Assembly (NCBI GenBank): GCA_020354645.1
Contig: CP070652.1
Span: forward strand, 2,909,607 to 2,973,606
Length of the DNA stretch: 64,000 nucleotides
Origin: Deltaproteobacteria bacterium
Lineage (GTDB): Bacteria > Desulfobacterota > Desulfobacteria > Desulfobacterales > G020354645
Reading direction: 5' to 3'
The notes beneath the pieces are model-generated. The model searched no databases and was not told the origin of the DNA. It saw nothing but the letters and a program-made list of their open reading frames with translations. Below are positions 26,426 through 35,449 of this stretch, one piece after another (the stretch's first letter is position 1; each line of letters opens with the position of its first letter). A program made the position numbers and the translations under genes.

Positions 26426-28114
26426 ATGTCCATGATCATTGGATTGGATGTAGGCGGAACCCACACGGATGTCGTTCTTTTAGGCGCCACAGGCCTCGTT
26501 AATTCTGTTAAGATTCCTACCGATCCCACCGATTTGTTTAACACGGTTTTGTGCGCTTTAAGAAAAATTACTGCCGGGCTTGACCCCCAACATATCCAAC
26601 GCCTCGTCCTCAGCACAACACTTACCACCAATGCCATTGCCCAGCGTAAAATTCCGGAAGTCGGTATGCTAATTTTAAGCGGACCAGGAATCGATCCTGA
26701 ATTTTTTCGCACCAATCAGCATTATTATGTGATTTCAGGCGCCATTGACCACCGGGGTCGAGAAGTTCGATCGATTGATCCGGATGAGATTAAAAAAATC
26801 TCCCGGATTTTTGAAAGCGAAAATATAAGACATCTTGGTGTTGTCGGCAAATTTTCAGTTCGTAATCCTCGTCATGAATTTTTGGTCAAAGAAATCCTGG
26901 ATGATTCATTCGATAAAGTATTTATGGGTCATGAGATTTCGGGCAACCTGAATTTTTCTCGACGGATTGCAACCACCTATTTAAATGCGGCGGTTTATGC
27001 CATTCATAAAACGTTTTTCAATGCCGTTAAAAATTCTCTTGCAGCGGAAGGACTCCGGGTACCTATTTTCATATTGAAAGCGGATGGGGGTACCATGAGC
27101 TTAGACGCTTCCATGGAGATTCCGGGCCAAACAATTCTATCAGGCCCTGCCGCCAGTGTCATGGGATCGATCGCATTTGCCCCTGAAAAAGGCGAGGCCC
27201 TGGTTCTGGATATCGGCGGTACTACCACCGATATGGCCATCTTGATTGACCGTGCTCCCGTTTTGAACCCGGTGGGAGTACAGTTGGGGGGCCACAGAAC
27301 GCTAATCCGCTCCTTGGAAACCCGTTCCATCGGGCTGGGGGGTGACAGCATCGTCAACGTCAGTAACGGCCAACTAAAAATTGGACCCGAGCGAAATGGT
27401 CCGGCCATGGCTTACGGGGGTCCTGTTCCGACGCCAACCGATGCGTTGTTTGTTTTGGGTAAAGCCGAAAACGGAGACTTGGAAAAGGCTAGCAGTGGGA
27501 TTGATTCAATAGCAAAATTGCTCGGAACTTCAACAGAAGATACCGCCTTCAGTATCTTCGACCACTGCTGCAAAGTGATTCTTAGAGAAGCCCGGGACAT
27601 GATCGACCACGTAAACAGCAAGCCTGTTTATACGGTTCACGAACTGCGGGAAGGATACAGGGTCAATCCCAAACATCTGCTCGTCATCGGCGGCCCGGCC
27701 CCGCACTTTGCCCGGCATCTCCATGAGATTTCAGGGTTCGAAGTCCAGCTGGTTCCCCGCTGGGAAGTAGCAAACGCCATCGGTGCTGCGCTGGCCCGGA
27801 CAACCTGTGAGGTTACGCTGTTTGCCGATACCCAGCTTGGAACAGCAAACGCACCGGAGGAAAACTACAGCCAGAAAATATCCAAAAATTATTCGAACAA
27901 AGACGCCGTCGATACCGCCAATGCACTGTTGAAAGCAAAGGCCTTGCAAATGGGTGGTGTCAGTGAGGATCTCGAACTTGAGGTATTAGAAAACCTTCAG
28001 TTTAACATGGTAAGGGGGTTTAATACCGTCGGCAAAAATATCCGGGTGAAAGTGCAGGTCAAACCCGGACTGATTCACGAATATCATGAAGTTGTGGAAA
28101 AATTATCCCGCTGA
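26426..28114 (+). CDS. Hydantoinase/5-oxoprolinase family protein (HyuA-like)
   Basis: The 562-residue protein has the ASKHA-type nucleotide-binding motifs of the hydantoinase/oxoprolinase A family: GLDVGGTHTDVV at the N terminus, TTLTTNAIAQ, LSGPAASVMG and LVLDIGGTTTDMAIL (about residue 260). Members use ATP to open lactam rings such as hydantoin, 5-oxoproline or acetone carboxylase substrates. At 562 residues it is shorter than the usual A subunit of about 690. No B subunit gene is beside it, so it may be a stand-alone form. An ATG six bases further on is also possible. It follows 210 bp of intergenic sequence. Confidence 0.85.
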   Translation: MSMIIGLDVGGTHTDVVLLGATGLVNSVKIPTDPTDLFNTVLCALRKITAGLDPQHIQRLVLSTTLTTNAIAQRKIPEVGMLILSGPGIDPEFFRTNQHYYVISGAIDHRGREVRSIDPDEIKKISRIFESENIRHLGVVGKFSVRNPRHEFLVKEILDDSFDKVFMGHEISGNLNFSRRIATTYLNAAVYAIHKTFFNAVKNSLAAEGLRVPIFILKADGGTMSLDASMEIPGQTILSGPAASVMGSIAFAPEKGEALVLDIGGTTTDMAILIDRAPVLNPVGVQLGGHRTLIRSLETRSIGLGGDSIVNVSNGQLKIGPERNGPAMAYGGPVPTPTDALFVLGKAENGDLEKASSGIDSIAKLLGTSTEDTAFSIFDHCCKVILREARDMIDHVNSKPVYTVHELREGYRVNPKHLLVIGGPAPHFARHLHEISGFEVQLVPRWEVANAIGAALARTTCEVTLFADTQLGTANAPEENYSQKISKNYSNKDAVDTANALLKAKALQMGGVSEDLELEVLENLQFNMVRGFNTVGKNIRVKVQVKPGLIHEYHEVVEKLSR

Positions 28115-28158
28115 CGAAGTATTTTAGTGGCGATACACTATGCTGAGATATTGCAAAA

Positions 28159-28400
28159 TTCGAAGCACGAAATTCGAAATCCCTGGCCCAGACCTGGGTT
28201 ACAAGCAACAATTTTTTTGCCTGAAGCCTTTCGAGCTTCACTGCAACCACTTCAAGTTAAATAGCAGTCGCGAACAGGGCGGGCCGAAACAAATCCGAAA
28301 TTCGAATTTCCCAATGACCGAAACATAAATACATTATTTGAGACTATTCCACAATTTGAGTTTTTGTCATTTGAAATTTGAATTTGTTTCGTGCTTCGAA
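28159..28400. repeat. Imperfect nested inverted repeat in a 384-bp intergenic region
   Basis: TTCGAAGCACGAAA (28159-28172) is perfectly inverted at 28387-28400, and an inner pair based on GAAATTCGAATTT is inverted at about 28297-28318 and 28367-28387. The whole stretch 28115-28498 is AT-rich with repeated TTCGAAATTCGAA blocks and holds no gene I can support. It resembles a decayed miniature element. No clear target duplication is seen. Confidence 0.5.
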
Positions 28401-28498
28401 ATTCGAATTTCGGATTTATACCCAGAGATTATTTATTTAACATTTATTCACAATCTGAAAATGCATGATGCAGACCAGCAAAACTTTCGGAGCATTAT

Positions 28499-29812
28499 AT
28501 GCTAAAAGCCGCGCACAAAACCGGTTTGGTCTTCTTCCCGGCATTTGACTGGGCTATCAGCCCAACCCATCCTGAAAGAGAAGAGCGTCTGTTATATACC
28601 CAGGATCAGGTATTTGAGGAAGGACTTTTTGATATAGACGGCCTTACGGAATTTAAACCCGATTTGGTTACCACCAAGGATATTCAGCGGGTGCATTTCT
28701 GTGTACCCGATGTTGCGAGCGTAATCACCGAGTCTCATTTGATCAGCGCCGGCGGGGCCAAAACCATCGGTATGGCTGTACTTGACAAAAAGGTCGACAA
28801 AGGCTTTGCGCTTGTGCGGCCGCCGGGACACCACGCCATGCGAATTGTTCACGGGGCCAGGGGTTTTTGTAATATCAACATCGAAGCCATAATGGTTGAA
28901 TATCTCCGCCAGACCTATAACATTGATAAAGTTGCCATCGTCGACACCGACTGCCATCATGGCGATGGCACCCAGGATATTTACTGGCACGACCCCGATA
29001 CACTGTTCATCTCGATTCATCAGGATGGGCGCACCCTTTATCCCGGCTCCGGATTTCCCAATGAGCTGGGGGGGCCCAATGCCTTCGGCACCACCCTGAA
29101 TATCCCGCTACCGCCCCACACATCCGAAGAAGGTTTTCTATATGCCATTGAGAACATCGTATTACCAATTCTGGATGATTTTAAGCCGGATATTATCATC
29201 AATTCTGCCGGCCAGGACAATCATTATTCAGATCCCATTACCAATATGAACTTTTCAGCCCAGGGCTATGCGACCTTGACGGACCTTCTAAAGGCCGACA
29301 TCGCCGTGCTTGAGGGCGGGTACTCCATTGAAGGCGCATTGCCGTATGTAAACCTGGGTATCATTCTGGCCATGGCGGGAATAGATTATACCAAAGTCAA
29401 AGAACCTGACTATGAGCCGGAAAAAATACGGCAAATCCCGGAGTTGACTCAAATTATCGAAAAAATAGGGGAGATCATTCTGAGCTTTTGGGAACAGCGG
29501 GAAACAGAAAAATCTCGCAGCCAGGGAGGCAAAGGATATGATGAGCGATCGCGCCGGATCTTTTATGATACCGATCAAATTTCCGAATCCCAGTTGGAAA
29601 GCCTTCGCTTCTGCCCGGACTGTGCCGGGGCTTTGCGAATCGATTCTACCTCTAGCCGGGGGTATCATATTCTGGCTGTTCATATTCCCCGCAAGGCATG
29701 TAAGGATTGCATGGAAGCGGGTTATCAATGGTATGAATCTGCGGACCGGGGAAACTTGGACCACATATTTCTACAGGATCGAACCAACGACACGTATTCG
29801 GAAAGAAAATGA
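28499..29812 (+). CDS. Histone deacetylase/acetylpolyamine amidohydrolase family protein with zinc-ribbon-like tail
   Basis: The 437-residue protein has the zinc amidohydrolase signatures RPPGHHA (tandem catalytic histidines), DTDCHHGDGTQ (metal-binding aspartate and histidine) and NSAGQDNHYSDP (second metal aspartate), then LEGGYS near the catalytic tyrosine position. Bacterial members deacetylate polyamines, acetoin-related compounds or proteins. Residues about 355-415 form an extra tail with CPDCAG and CKDCMEAG, a pair of CX2C motifs that may bind zinc; this tail is not part of the usual catalytic domain. CGGAG lies 7 nt before the ATG. It is followed by an HtrA-type protease gene. Confidence 0.85.
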   Translation: MLKAAHKTGLVFFPAFDWAISPTHPEREERLLYTQDQVFEEGLFDIDGLTEFKPDLVTTKDIQRVHFCVPDVASVITESHLISAGGAKTIGMAVLDKKVDKGFALVRPPGHHAMRIVHGARGFCNINIEAIMVEYLRQTYNIDKVAIVDTDCHHGDGTQDIYWHDPDTLFISIHQDGRTLYPGSGFPNELGGPNAFGTTLNIPLPPHTSEEGFLYAIENIVLPILDDFKPDIIINSAGQDNHYSDPITNMNFSAQGYATLTDLLKADIAVLEGGYSIEGALPYVNLGIILAMAGIDYTKVKEPDYEPEKIRQIPELTQIIEKIGEIILSFWEQRETEKSRSQGGKGYDERSRRIFYDTDQISESQLESLRFCPDCAGALRIDSTSSRGYHILAVHIPRKACKDCMEAGYQWYESADRGNLDHIFLQDRTNDTYSERK

Positions 29813-29941
29813 GTCCTGGGTTAGGTGGCTCATGGTTCAAGGTTCAAGGTTGAGCAATGCCAGTGTCCCAACTTCAAAAGCGTTTTGGACACTAACGAAA
29901 TAGGATATTTCGTCAACCGTATTACAGAGGAGGAGAACATA

Positions 29942-31396
29942 ATGATCCAGAAAATTAATGTGAAAAGCAAAACCTTTTGTTTTGCCATAATGCATTTAAG
30001 ATCTATCGTTGGGGGAGCCCTTGCATTAACGCTTCTATTTCTGCTCTCTGTTTTCGATGCTATAGCCAATCCAGAACCATTAGGTATTCCGGGTTCATTT
30101 TCCAAACTGGTCAAAAACGCAAGCCCTTCGGTTGTAAACATCAGCACTATCAGAACGATCCGGGGCCCACGGCAGGCACCCATGCCCTTTGGATCGGATG
30201 ATCCGTTTAGAGACTTTTTTGAACGCTTTTTTGGCGGACAAATGCCCAAAGAGTTCAAACAGCAAAGTCTTGGAACCGGATTCATCATCGACCAAGCGGG
30301 ATACATATTAACCAACAACCACGTGGTTGCCCAAACGGACCAGATCAGTGTGAGACTGGAAGACCAAAAAGAATTTACCGCTACTATTGTGGGGCGTGAT
30401 CCCATGACCGATTTGGCCCTCATTCGCATCAAAACGGATGCACCCTTAAACCCATTGCCCCTCGGTGATTCGAATCTCGTGGAAGTGGGAGACTGGGTGG
30501 TGGCTATCGGAAATCCTTTTGGGTTGGGCAACACCGTAACGGCCGGCATTATCAGCGCCAAGTATCGCCAAATCGGAGCAGGCCCCTACGAGAACTTTAT
30601 CCAAACCGATACGCCCATCAATCCGGGTAACAGCGGCGGGCCGCTGATGAATACTGCCGGTGAGGTGATCGGGATCAATACCGCCATCTTTTCAGAAAGC
30701 GGTGGAAGCGTCGGTATCGGGTTTGCCATTCCGATCAACATGGCCAAGGACCTGTTGCCGCAGCTCAGGCAGGGTAAGGTGACCAGAGGCTGGTTGGGTG
30801 TCATTATTCAAGCGATTACTCCCGAGCTTAAGGAAAAGTTAAATCTGAAAGACACAAACGGCGCGCTGGTATCGGATGTTGCTTCCGGTGGGCCCGCTGA
30901 TTTGGCCGGAATCAAGCGCGGGGATGTTATTCTATCCTTTGACGGAAAGGACATCAGGAAATCCAGCGATTTGCCGTACATCGTGGCCGCCACACCCGTT
31001 GGAAAAATTGTCACGGTCGAAGCTCTGCGCCGTGGCGCCAGAAAAAATTTTCAGATCAAGGTTCAAGAGCTTAAAGAAGAAAAAGAAACCCTGGCTGTAA
31101 GAGAACAAGAAACGCCCCGTCTGGGGATGGCTCTGGAAGAGGTGACACCCGCATTGGCGAGGAAGTATAATCTCGCTGAAACAAGCGGACTTGTCGTCGT
31201 TGATATCGAAGATGGCTCAGCGGCTGCCCTGGCCGGATTAAGGCCCGGTGACATTATTCTTGAGGTGGACAACGATGCGGTTAAGACAGTAGCTGCATTT
31301 GCCAACAAGCTGCGGCAATATAAAAAAGGTGATACCCTTATGCTGCTGGTTAACCGTGAGGGCAATACCGTTTTACTTACTCTTAAAATATCGTGA
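29942..31396 (+). CDS. DegP/MucD-type periplasmic serine protease with two PDZ domains
   Basis: The 484-residue protein has an N-terminal hydrophobic signal (IVGGALALTLLFLLSVFDAI) and the HtrA triad: histidine in NNHVV (about 124), aspartate in TDLALI (about 156) and serine in GNSGGPL (about 229). Two PDZ domains follow (about 285-370, GWLGVIIQ ... GDVILSFDG, and about 395-480, LGMALEEVTPALARKYNL ... GDIILEVDND). It would remove misfolded envelope proteins. The ATG at 29942 is chosen because GAGGAGG precedes it; an open frame extends 39 codons further upstream but lacks a ribosome site. Confidence 0.93.
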   Translation: MIQKINVKSKTFCFAIMHLRSIVGGALALTLLFLLSVFDAIANPEPLGIPGSFSKLVKNASPSVVNISTIRTIRGPRQAPMPFGSDDPFRDFFERFFGGQMPKEFKQQSLGTGFIIDQAGYILTNNHVVAQTDQISVRLEDQKEFTATIVGRDPMTDLALIRIKTDAPLNPLPLGDSNLVEVGDWVVAIGNPFGLGNTVTAGIISAKYRQIGAGPYENFIQTDTPINPGNSGGPLMNTAGEVIGINTAIFSESGGSVGIGFAIPINMAKDLLPQLRQGKVTRGWLGVIIQAITPELKEKLNLKDTNGALVSDVASGGPADLAGIKRGDVILSFDGKDIRKSSDLPYIVAATPVGKIVTVEALRRGARKNFQIKVQELKEEKETLAVREQETPRLGMALEEVTPALARKYNLAETSGLVVVDIEDGSAAALAGLRPGDIILEVDNDAVKTVAAFANKLRQYKKGDTLMLLVNREGNTVLLTLKIS

Positions 31397-31486
31397 CAGC
31401 CGGGATTTGAATATAGTCTTCAAAAAACGGCAAAGTGACAAAAAAAGAAACTTATACCGAAGCCCCGGACGATCAGGAGGTGCTGC

Positions 31487-32116
31487 ATGGTTCGTTCCAT
31501 CATACCGCGGGACGAAGTCTACTTCGACAGTTTTGAAAAAATTTGTGTTCTTATTGTTGAAGCCGCCGAAAAATTAAAAACGATGCTTGATGAAGGAAGT
31601 CCTTTCGATGCGCCGGCTCGACGCATAAAGATCATCGAAAATGAAGCCGATGAGCAAGTGCATCGCGTGGTTGAAAAATTACACAAGACATTTGTTACTC
31701 CCTTGGATCGGCAGGACATTCTCAAATTGACTGCCGGACTGGACGACATCGTCGACCGGACCGAAGCCATTTCCGCCCGGCTTGATCTGTGCAATCCCAA
31801 GCGGGTCATGGAAGAAGCCAAAGAGCTGACCGGCTTGTTTGTTCAGTCCGCCAATCAGGTTGCTGAGATGGTCGGCCTTATAAGGCACCTCAAGAAGCAG
31901 TCCAGCCGCATCCTGGAGCATGCTGTTGAGGTCAATCGTTTAGAAAACGAGGCGGATCAGGTGTATCACAAGGCCATTGCAAAGTTGTTTCAAGAAGAAA
32001 ATGACACCAAAGAGCTGATTAAATGGAAGGACATCCTCGATAACATGGAGATGGCCGTCGACCGCTGTGAGGATGTATCCGATATTGTCAGAGGCATTGT
32101 ACTGGAAAATATATAG
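31487..32116 (+). CDS. DUF47/PhoU-like phosphate transport accessory protein
   Basis: The 209-residue all-helical protein has the DUF47 (TIGR00153-like) pattern: FVTPLDRQDILKLTAGLDDI VDRTEAIS and a second related block EENDTKELIKWKDILDNMEM AVDRCEDVSD. Proteins of this family are encoded with Pit phosphate transporters and regulate them; PhoU binds metal clusters through such E/D-rich helices. CAGGAGG lies 8 nt before the ATG. The stop codon TAG (32114-32116) is formed by the left edge of an inserted palindromic element; without it the sequence would read TAA. The pit gene follows after the element. Confidence 0.9.
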   Translation: MVRSIIPRDEVYFDSFEKICVLIVEAAEKLKTMLDEGSPFDAPARRIKIIENEADEQVHRVVEKLHKTFVTPLDRQDILKLTAGLDDIVDRTEAISARLDLCNPKRVMEEAKELTGLFVQSANQVAEMVGLIRHLKKQSSRILEHAVEVNRLENEADQVYHKAIAKLFQEENDTKELIKWKDILDNMEMAVDRCEDVSDIVRGIVLENI

Positions 32117-32388
32117 TGTTGTGTCCCAGAAAAAAATTACAAAATACAGCACAAGGTTTGAAAGGTTTTTGTGAGCGCCATTGAGCATTTTGGGATAATG
32201 ACGCCGGCTGCAACAGGGCATAGAGAATCATAAGCTGTCTGAGTCCCGAGGCCCGCAAGGCGGGCCGAGGTCGAGTTCTTTTGATTTAGCCCTGTAAAGC
32301 TGGCGTCCTCAAAATGCTCGCCGGCGTGAACTAAAGGCTTTCAAACCACTGCAAGACTTTCTAAACTTTTTTCTGGGACACAACACTA
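32114..32388. mobile_element. 275-bp palindromic MITE-like element inside the pit operon
   Basis: The ends TAGTGTTGTGTCCCAGAAAA (continuing AA) and its inverted copy form a perfect 22-bp terminal repeat (32114-32135 and 32367-32388). Much of the interior is also self-complementary, for example GGTTTGAAAG and GAGCATTTTG in the left half and their complements in the right. TA at each edge fits insertion into a TA dinucleotide, as in IS630/mariner-type elements. Removing the element with one TA restores a TAA stop in the DUF47 frame. It encodes no transposase. As RNA it would fold into a long hairpin between the two operon genes. Confidence 0.85.
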
Positions 32389-32407
32389 ATCAGGATTTTA
32401 ACCCCTT

Positions 32408-33409
32408 ATGCTGGCATATGTCATTTTTATCATTATTGTTGCCCTGCTGTTTGATTTTCTCAACGGAATGAACGATGCAGCCAACTCGATTGCCACGATC
32501 GTCTCAACCCGCGTGTTGTCTCCCCGGCTTGCCGTCCTGTGGGCCGCTTTTTTCAACTTGATCGCGGCCTTTTTTTTCGGCGTACACGTGGCCACCACCA
32601 TCGGCAAAGGAGTTGTCGATCCCGCTATCGTTGATGCGGTTGTGATTCTTGCAACTCTTTTAGCTGCCATATTATGGACGGCTGTATGCACCCAACTTGG
32701 GCTGCCCATCAGTGTTTCCCATGCTTTGGTCGGGGGGCTTGTGGGCACCGGTGCGGCCAAAGCCGGTTTGGGTGCCTTAGTCTGGCAAGGACTGATCAAG
32801 ATTGCGATTTTTATCGGACTGGCACCGCTTATCGGTACTTTTCTGGGATACTTTTCCATGGTTGCCGTATACTGGATGTGCCACCGCTGTTCTCCTCAAG
32901 TAGTGGATCGATGGTTTCGGCGCTTGCAACTGGCTTCGGCAGCCGCGTTCAGCCTCGGCCATGGCACCAACGATGCCCAAAAAACCATGGGGATCATTGC
33001 TATACTGCTTTTCAGCACCGGCTATATGAAGGGCGGGTTCCATGTGCCCTTTTGGATTGTCATCAGCTGTCACGTAGCCATCGCTTTGGGCACCTTGGCC
33101 GGTGGCTGGCGGGTTATCGAAACCGTCGGTATGAAGATGACCAAGTTGCGCTCAGTTCACGGTTTTTGTGCGGAAACCGCCGCAGCTTGCTCGATTCTAC
33201 TTTCAACGGTCGGCGGGATTCCAGTCTCCACCACCCACACGATTACGGGTGCCATCATCGGCGTCGGGGCCACGACCAAACTGTCGGCCATCCGGTGGGG
33301 TGTCGCTTACCGAATCGTCTGGGCGTGGTTGCTAACCATTCCCGGGACTGCCTTGGTGGCTGCCTTAATCTGGCATCTTCTCCAATTTATCCCGTTGCCG
33401 TCCGGCTAG
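32408..33409 (+). CDS. Pit-type inorganic phosphate transporter
   Basis: The 333-residue membrane protein has about ten hydrophobic segments and the two inverted-topology signature motifs of the PiT family: FLNGMNDAANSIATIVSTRV (about residues 17-36) and LGHGTNDAQKTMGI (about 180-193). It would import metal-phosphate complexes with protons or sodium. It is the partner of the DUF47 gene upstream. The original spacing, if the palindromic element is removed, would be about 20 bp, so the pair was a tight operon before insertion. The ribosome site before the ATG at 32408 is weak (no clear GGAGG), which may matter if translation coupling was lost. Confidence 0.92.
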   Translation: MLAYVIFIIIVALLFDFLNGMNDAANSIATIVSTRVLSPRLAVLWAAFFNLIAAFFFGVHVATTIGKGVVDPAIVDAVVILATLLAAILWTAVCTQLGLPISVSHALVGGLVGTGAAKAGLGALVWQGLIKIAIFIGLAPLIGTFLGYFSMVAVYWMCHRCSPQVVDRWFRRLQLASAAAFSLGHGTNDAQKTMGIIAILLFSTGYMKGGFHVPFWIVISCHVAIALGTLAGGWRVIETVGMKMTKLRSVHGFCAETAAACSILLSTVGGIPVSTTHTITGAIIGVGATTKLSAIRWGVAYRIVWAWLLTIPGTALVAALIWHLLQFIPLPSG

Positions 33410-33955
33410 ACAAATCGTGTTTTCAAGCACTGAAGTTATGCTACACGCAGGGCCCTGAATTCTCCTGACCGATTTTCTGTGGCCTCATAAATAGTAATTG
33501 GGCACTTATAGTAGCAACAACGGGAAAAAATAAAGAAAGATCATTGCCATGCGGATGCAGCATGCCTTCTATAAGGGATTAACAAACCAATTATTCCGGC
33601 GCATTGCATTCAGGAACATATTTTTAGTTTGGCAAATACAAAGATCTGACCACTTTTTCTCAGAGTTCGTCGAAATCTTTTTTGCGCAACGAACCTGTTG
33701 GGCGGACATGTAACACCGCCTTCTCCCTGTCTAAATTTTTATCAATCATTTGGTGCCCCTCCATTATTGCAATCAACGATTTAAGAGATTAAAGAAAAAA
33801 TTGAAATTTATTCCTTTCATTACAATCTAAACAAAGAAAAAAAATAAGTCAGGATGAAATACATTTTGTGTACACCGAACGATTTGCATAAGCGGTTGCA
33901 AAGCAGCGCAGCGGAACTGCAATCCGACTTAATGCATTTATGCGACGAATTTCAC
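33410..33955. other. Intergenic region, one gene remnant only
   Basis: This 546-bp stretch is AT-rich. Apart from the short SpoIIAA-like remnant at 33660-33749 I see no gene, terminator or strong promoter in it. Confidence 0.5.
33660..33749 (-). pseudogene. Truncated SpoIIAA/STAS-like N terminus (29 residues)
   Basis: A good ribosome site (GGAGG) precedes an ATG at 33749 that opens only 29 codons: MIDKNLDREKAVLHVRPTGS followed by LRKKDFDEL and TGA. The pattern V-L-x-V-R-x-T-G-x-L-x-x-x-D-F-D-E-L resembles the start of SpoIIAA-like STAS proteins, which are normally about 120 residues. I read it as a broken gene, in a region where other fragments lie next to each other. Alternatively it is a chance short frame. 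Confidence 0.35.
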
Positions 33956-34216
33956 TCAAGGTTTATCTGTATCTATAGATTGATCCGAAAGTGTATTCAG
34001 AAACGCCACGATAGCGTCCACCTCATTACCCGTTAAACCGAGATTTCCAAGCTCTTTTTTATTTACTGTTTCAGGAACTTCAGGAGGTGGCCAGTTGCCT
34101 TTATCCCTGGTGTTGTAAAATTGGACAACTTCTTTCAGTGTCTTAAAGACACCGTTGTGCAGCATGTAAGTCGCTGTAAGAGCAACATTCCTGAGCCCCG
34201 GCACTTTGAATTTGCC
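33956..34216 (-). pseudogene. C-terminal fragment of a di-heme cytochrome c peroxidase (MauG/CcpA type)
   Basis: Eighty-six codons read KFKVPGLRNVALTATYMLHN, then GVFKTLKEVVQFYNTRDKGN and a final GLTGNEVDAIVAFLNTLSD. This is the characteristic end of bacterial di-heme cytochrome c peroxidases, including the methionine ligand region. The rest of the enzyme, with both CXXCH haem motifs, is missing. Upstream in the same frame the sequence is the TVP38 gene read in the wrong frame, so there is no native start. The fragment abuts foreign-looking GC-rich DNA at about 34216. Confidence 0.8.
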
Positions 34217-34947
34217 ATTCTCGATACGAGAACCATCACGGCGACACACACCGCGAGTCCGCCAATAATCGCCAGATCGTGCAGGTGGGCGGTTTGTGCC
34301 CCGCTCCCGGCCAACCGGGCTGCGTGCTTGCCGGCGTGCCAGAAGTAAACCTCGATTACCAAGTTGGGCGTGAGCGCCAGGCACGCAATCAAAAACCCTG
34401 CGAACCGGACGCCGGCAGCGCCGAGCAGGTAACTGATGGTTGCAGGATTCAACGGTGTCAGGCGCAGAAGTACCTGCAAGCGAAATTCGTCACGGCTGAC
34501 AGCCCGTTGAATAGCTGCCAGCGACGGTCGCGCCGGCAGCGTCCGCTGGATCCGTGCCCGCAAGAGCTTGTGCGAGAGCGCGAACTGCATCGCCCCGGCC
34601 AGCAAGCTGCCCGCCAATACCGCTGCAGCGCCCCAGAACAGTCCGAAGAGAGCGCCCGCGATGATGCACAGCACGGTGTCAGGCAACAGGAACGACGTCG
34701 CCAGAACGAACAGTCCGATGAACGCGAGCACGCCCCACGGGCCAAGCTTGGTGAGCCATGACTCGATTGCATTGATGTGATGTTCGATTTCGCGGCCCCC
34801 AACAACAACGGCGACGATCAGCAGCAGCCCCACCGCCAGGTAAGGAAGCGCTACCCGTGAGGAGGCCCGCGCCAACAACCGTCGCACCCGGTCACTGGCT
34901 TCAGGATTTTCCGCGCTATTGTTCGGTTTTGGTGCTGTCTTCATCAT
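34135..34947 (-). CDS. TVP38/TMEM64 (DedA-superfamily) membrane protein with chimeric C terminus
   Basis: The 270-residue frame has several membrane segments (YLAVGLLLIVAVVVGG, WGVLAFIGLFVLATSFLLPD, LCIIAGALFGLFWGAAAVLA) and the TVP38 core GALFGLFWGAA and LRLTPLNPATISYLLGAAGV. After VSRMA (near 34213) the last 25 residues are the cytochrome peroxidase fragment read out of frame, so the true C terminus has been replaced. The region from about 34220 to 34920 is clearly richer in G+C than its surroundings and uses GC-ending codons, which indicates horizontal transfer. It overlaps the upstream small membrane protein gene by 32 bp. Family members are envelope proteins linked to lipid scrambling. 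Confidence 0.75.
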   Translation of the reverse strand: MMKTAPKPNNSAENPEASDRVRRLLARASSRVALPYLAVGLLLIVAVVVGGREIEHHINAIESWLTKLGPWGVLAFIGLFVLATSFLLPDTVLCIIAGALFGLFWGAAAVLAGSLLAGAMQFALSHKLLRARIQRTLPARPSLAAIQRAVSRDEFRLQVLLRLTPLNPATISYLLGAAGVRFAGFLIACLALTPNLVIEVYFWHAGKHAARLAGSGAQTAHLHDLAIIGGLAVCVAVMVLVSRMANSKCRGSGMLLLQRLTCCTTVSLRH

Positions 34948-35275
34948 AATGGAACCGGTGTAGTATTCTGTTCATGACCGGAGTGAGAAGAATGCCCATG
35001 ACGGAGATAAATACAAGGCCACTAAAAATTGCGTAGGCCGAGGCAAACAATTTCGCCTCCGTTGACGGCAATTCTCCGAGAGGCCCCATGCCCGCCAGGA
35101 TCATGGATGCGTTCAGGATTGAATCAGCCAGCGAAAACCCGGCGATGTAGTGGTATTCAACAACTCCAATACACAGGGCAACGCCAATGGGCAAGAAGGC
35201 AAGACCGGCAAAGGACGTCATGCGTCGAGCAAAAAGGCGAGTTGAGATGAGGTTTTCGCCTTTCTTTTCAAACAT
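34916..35275 (-). CDS. Small membrane protein with pore-loop-like segment
   Basis: The 119-residue protein has two membrane spans (FAGLAFLPIGVALCIGVVEY and LFASAYAIFSGLVFISVMGI) separated by LNASMILAGMGPLGELPSTE, which looks like a short re-entrant or pore loop. Similar small proteins are sometimes labelled as two-TM potassium-channel-like, but the TVGYG filter is absent, so I give no function. It overlaps the TVP38 gene and is upstream of it on the same strand. Base composition is nearer to the local average than the TVP38 gene. Confidence 0.6.
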   Translation of the reverse strand: MFEKKGENLISTRLFARRMTSFAGLAFLPIGVALCIGVVEYHYIAGFSLADSILNASMILAGMGPLGELPSTEAKLFASAYAIFSGLVFISVMGILLTPVMNRILHRFHYDEDSTKTEQ

Positions 35276-35449
35276 GTCTTCCCATTCTATCCGAACAAAT
35301 GATTATATGGATTCGAATAAGATGCTGCTTACCTGATTTCGGCCCGCATGTGACACCATTGTTGCAGCGACGATCAAGCAAATATATCCATACGAATTAG
35401 ATATTTGCACATCTTTGAGAGGGGATTATCAAATGCCCACTGTCAGCAG

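Noticed and set aside
33480..33520. sigma-54-like TTGGGCACTTATAGTAGCAA after pit
   Set aside because: The -24 to -12 spacing is off by one and there is no gene downstream in the right direction.
33854..34036. Plus-strand short frame near the peroxidase remnant
   Set aside because: Opposite strand of a recognised fragment and no ribosome site.
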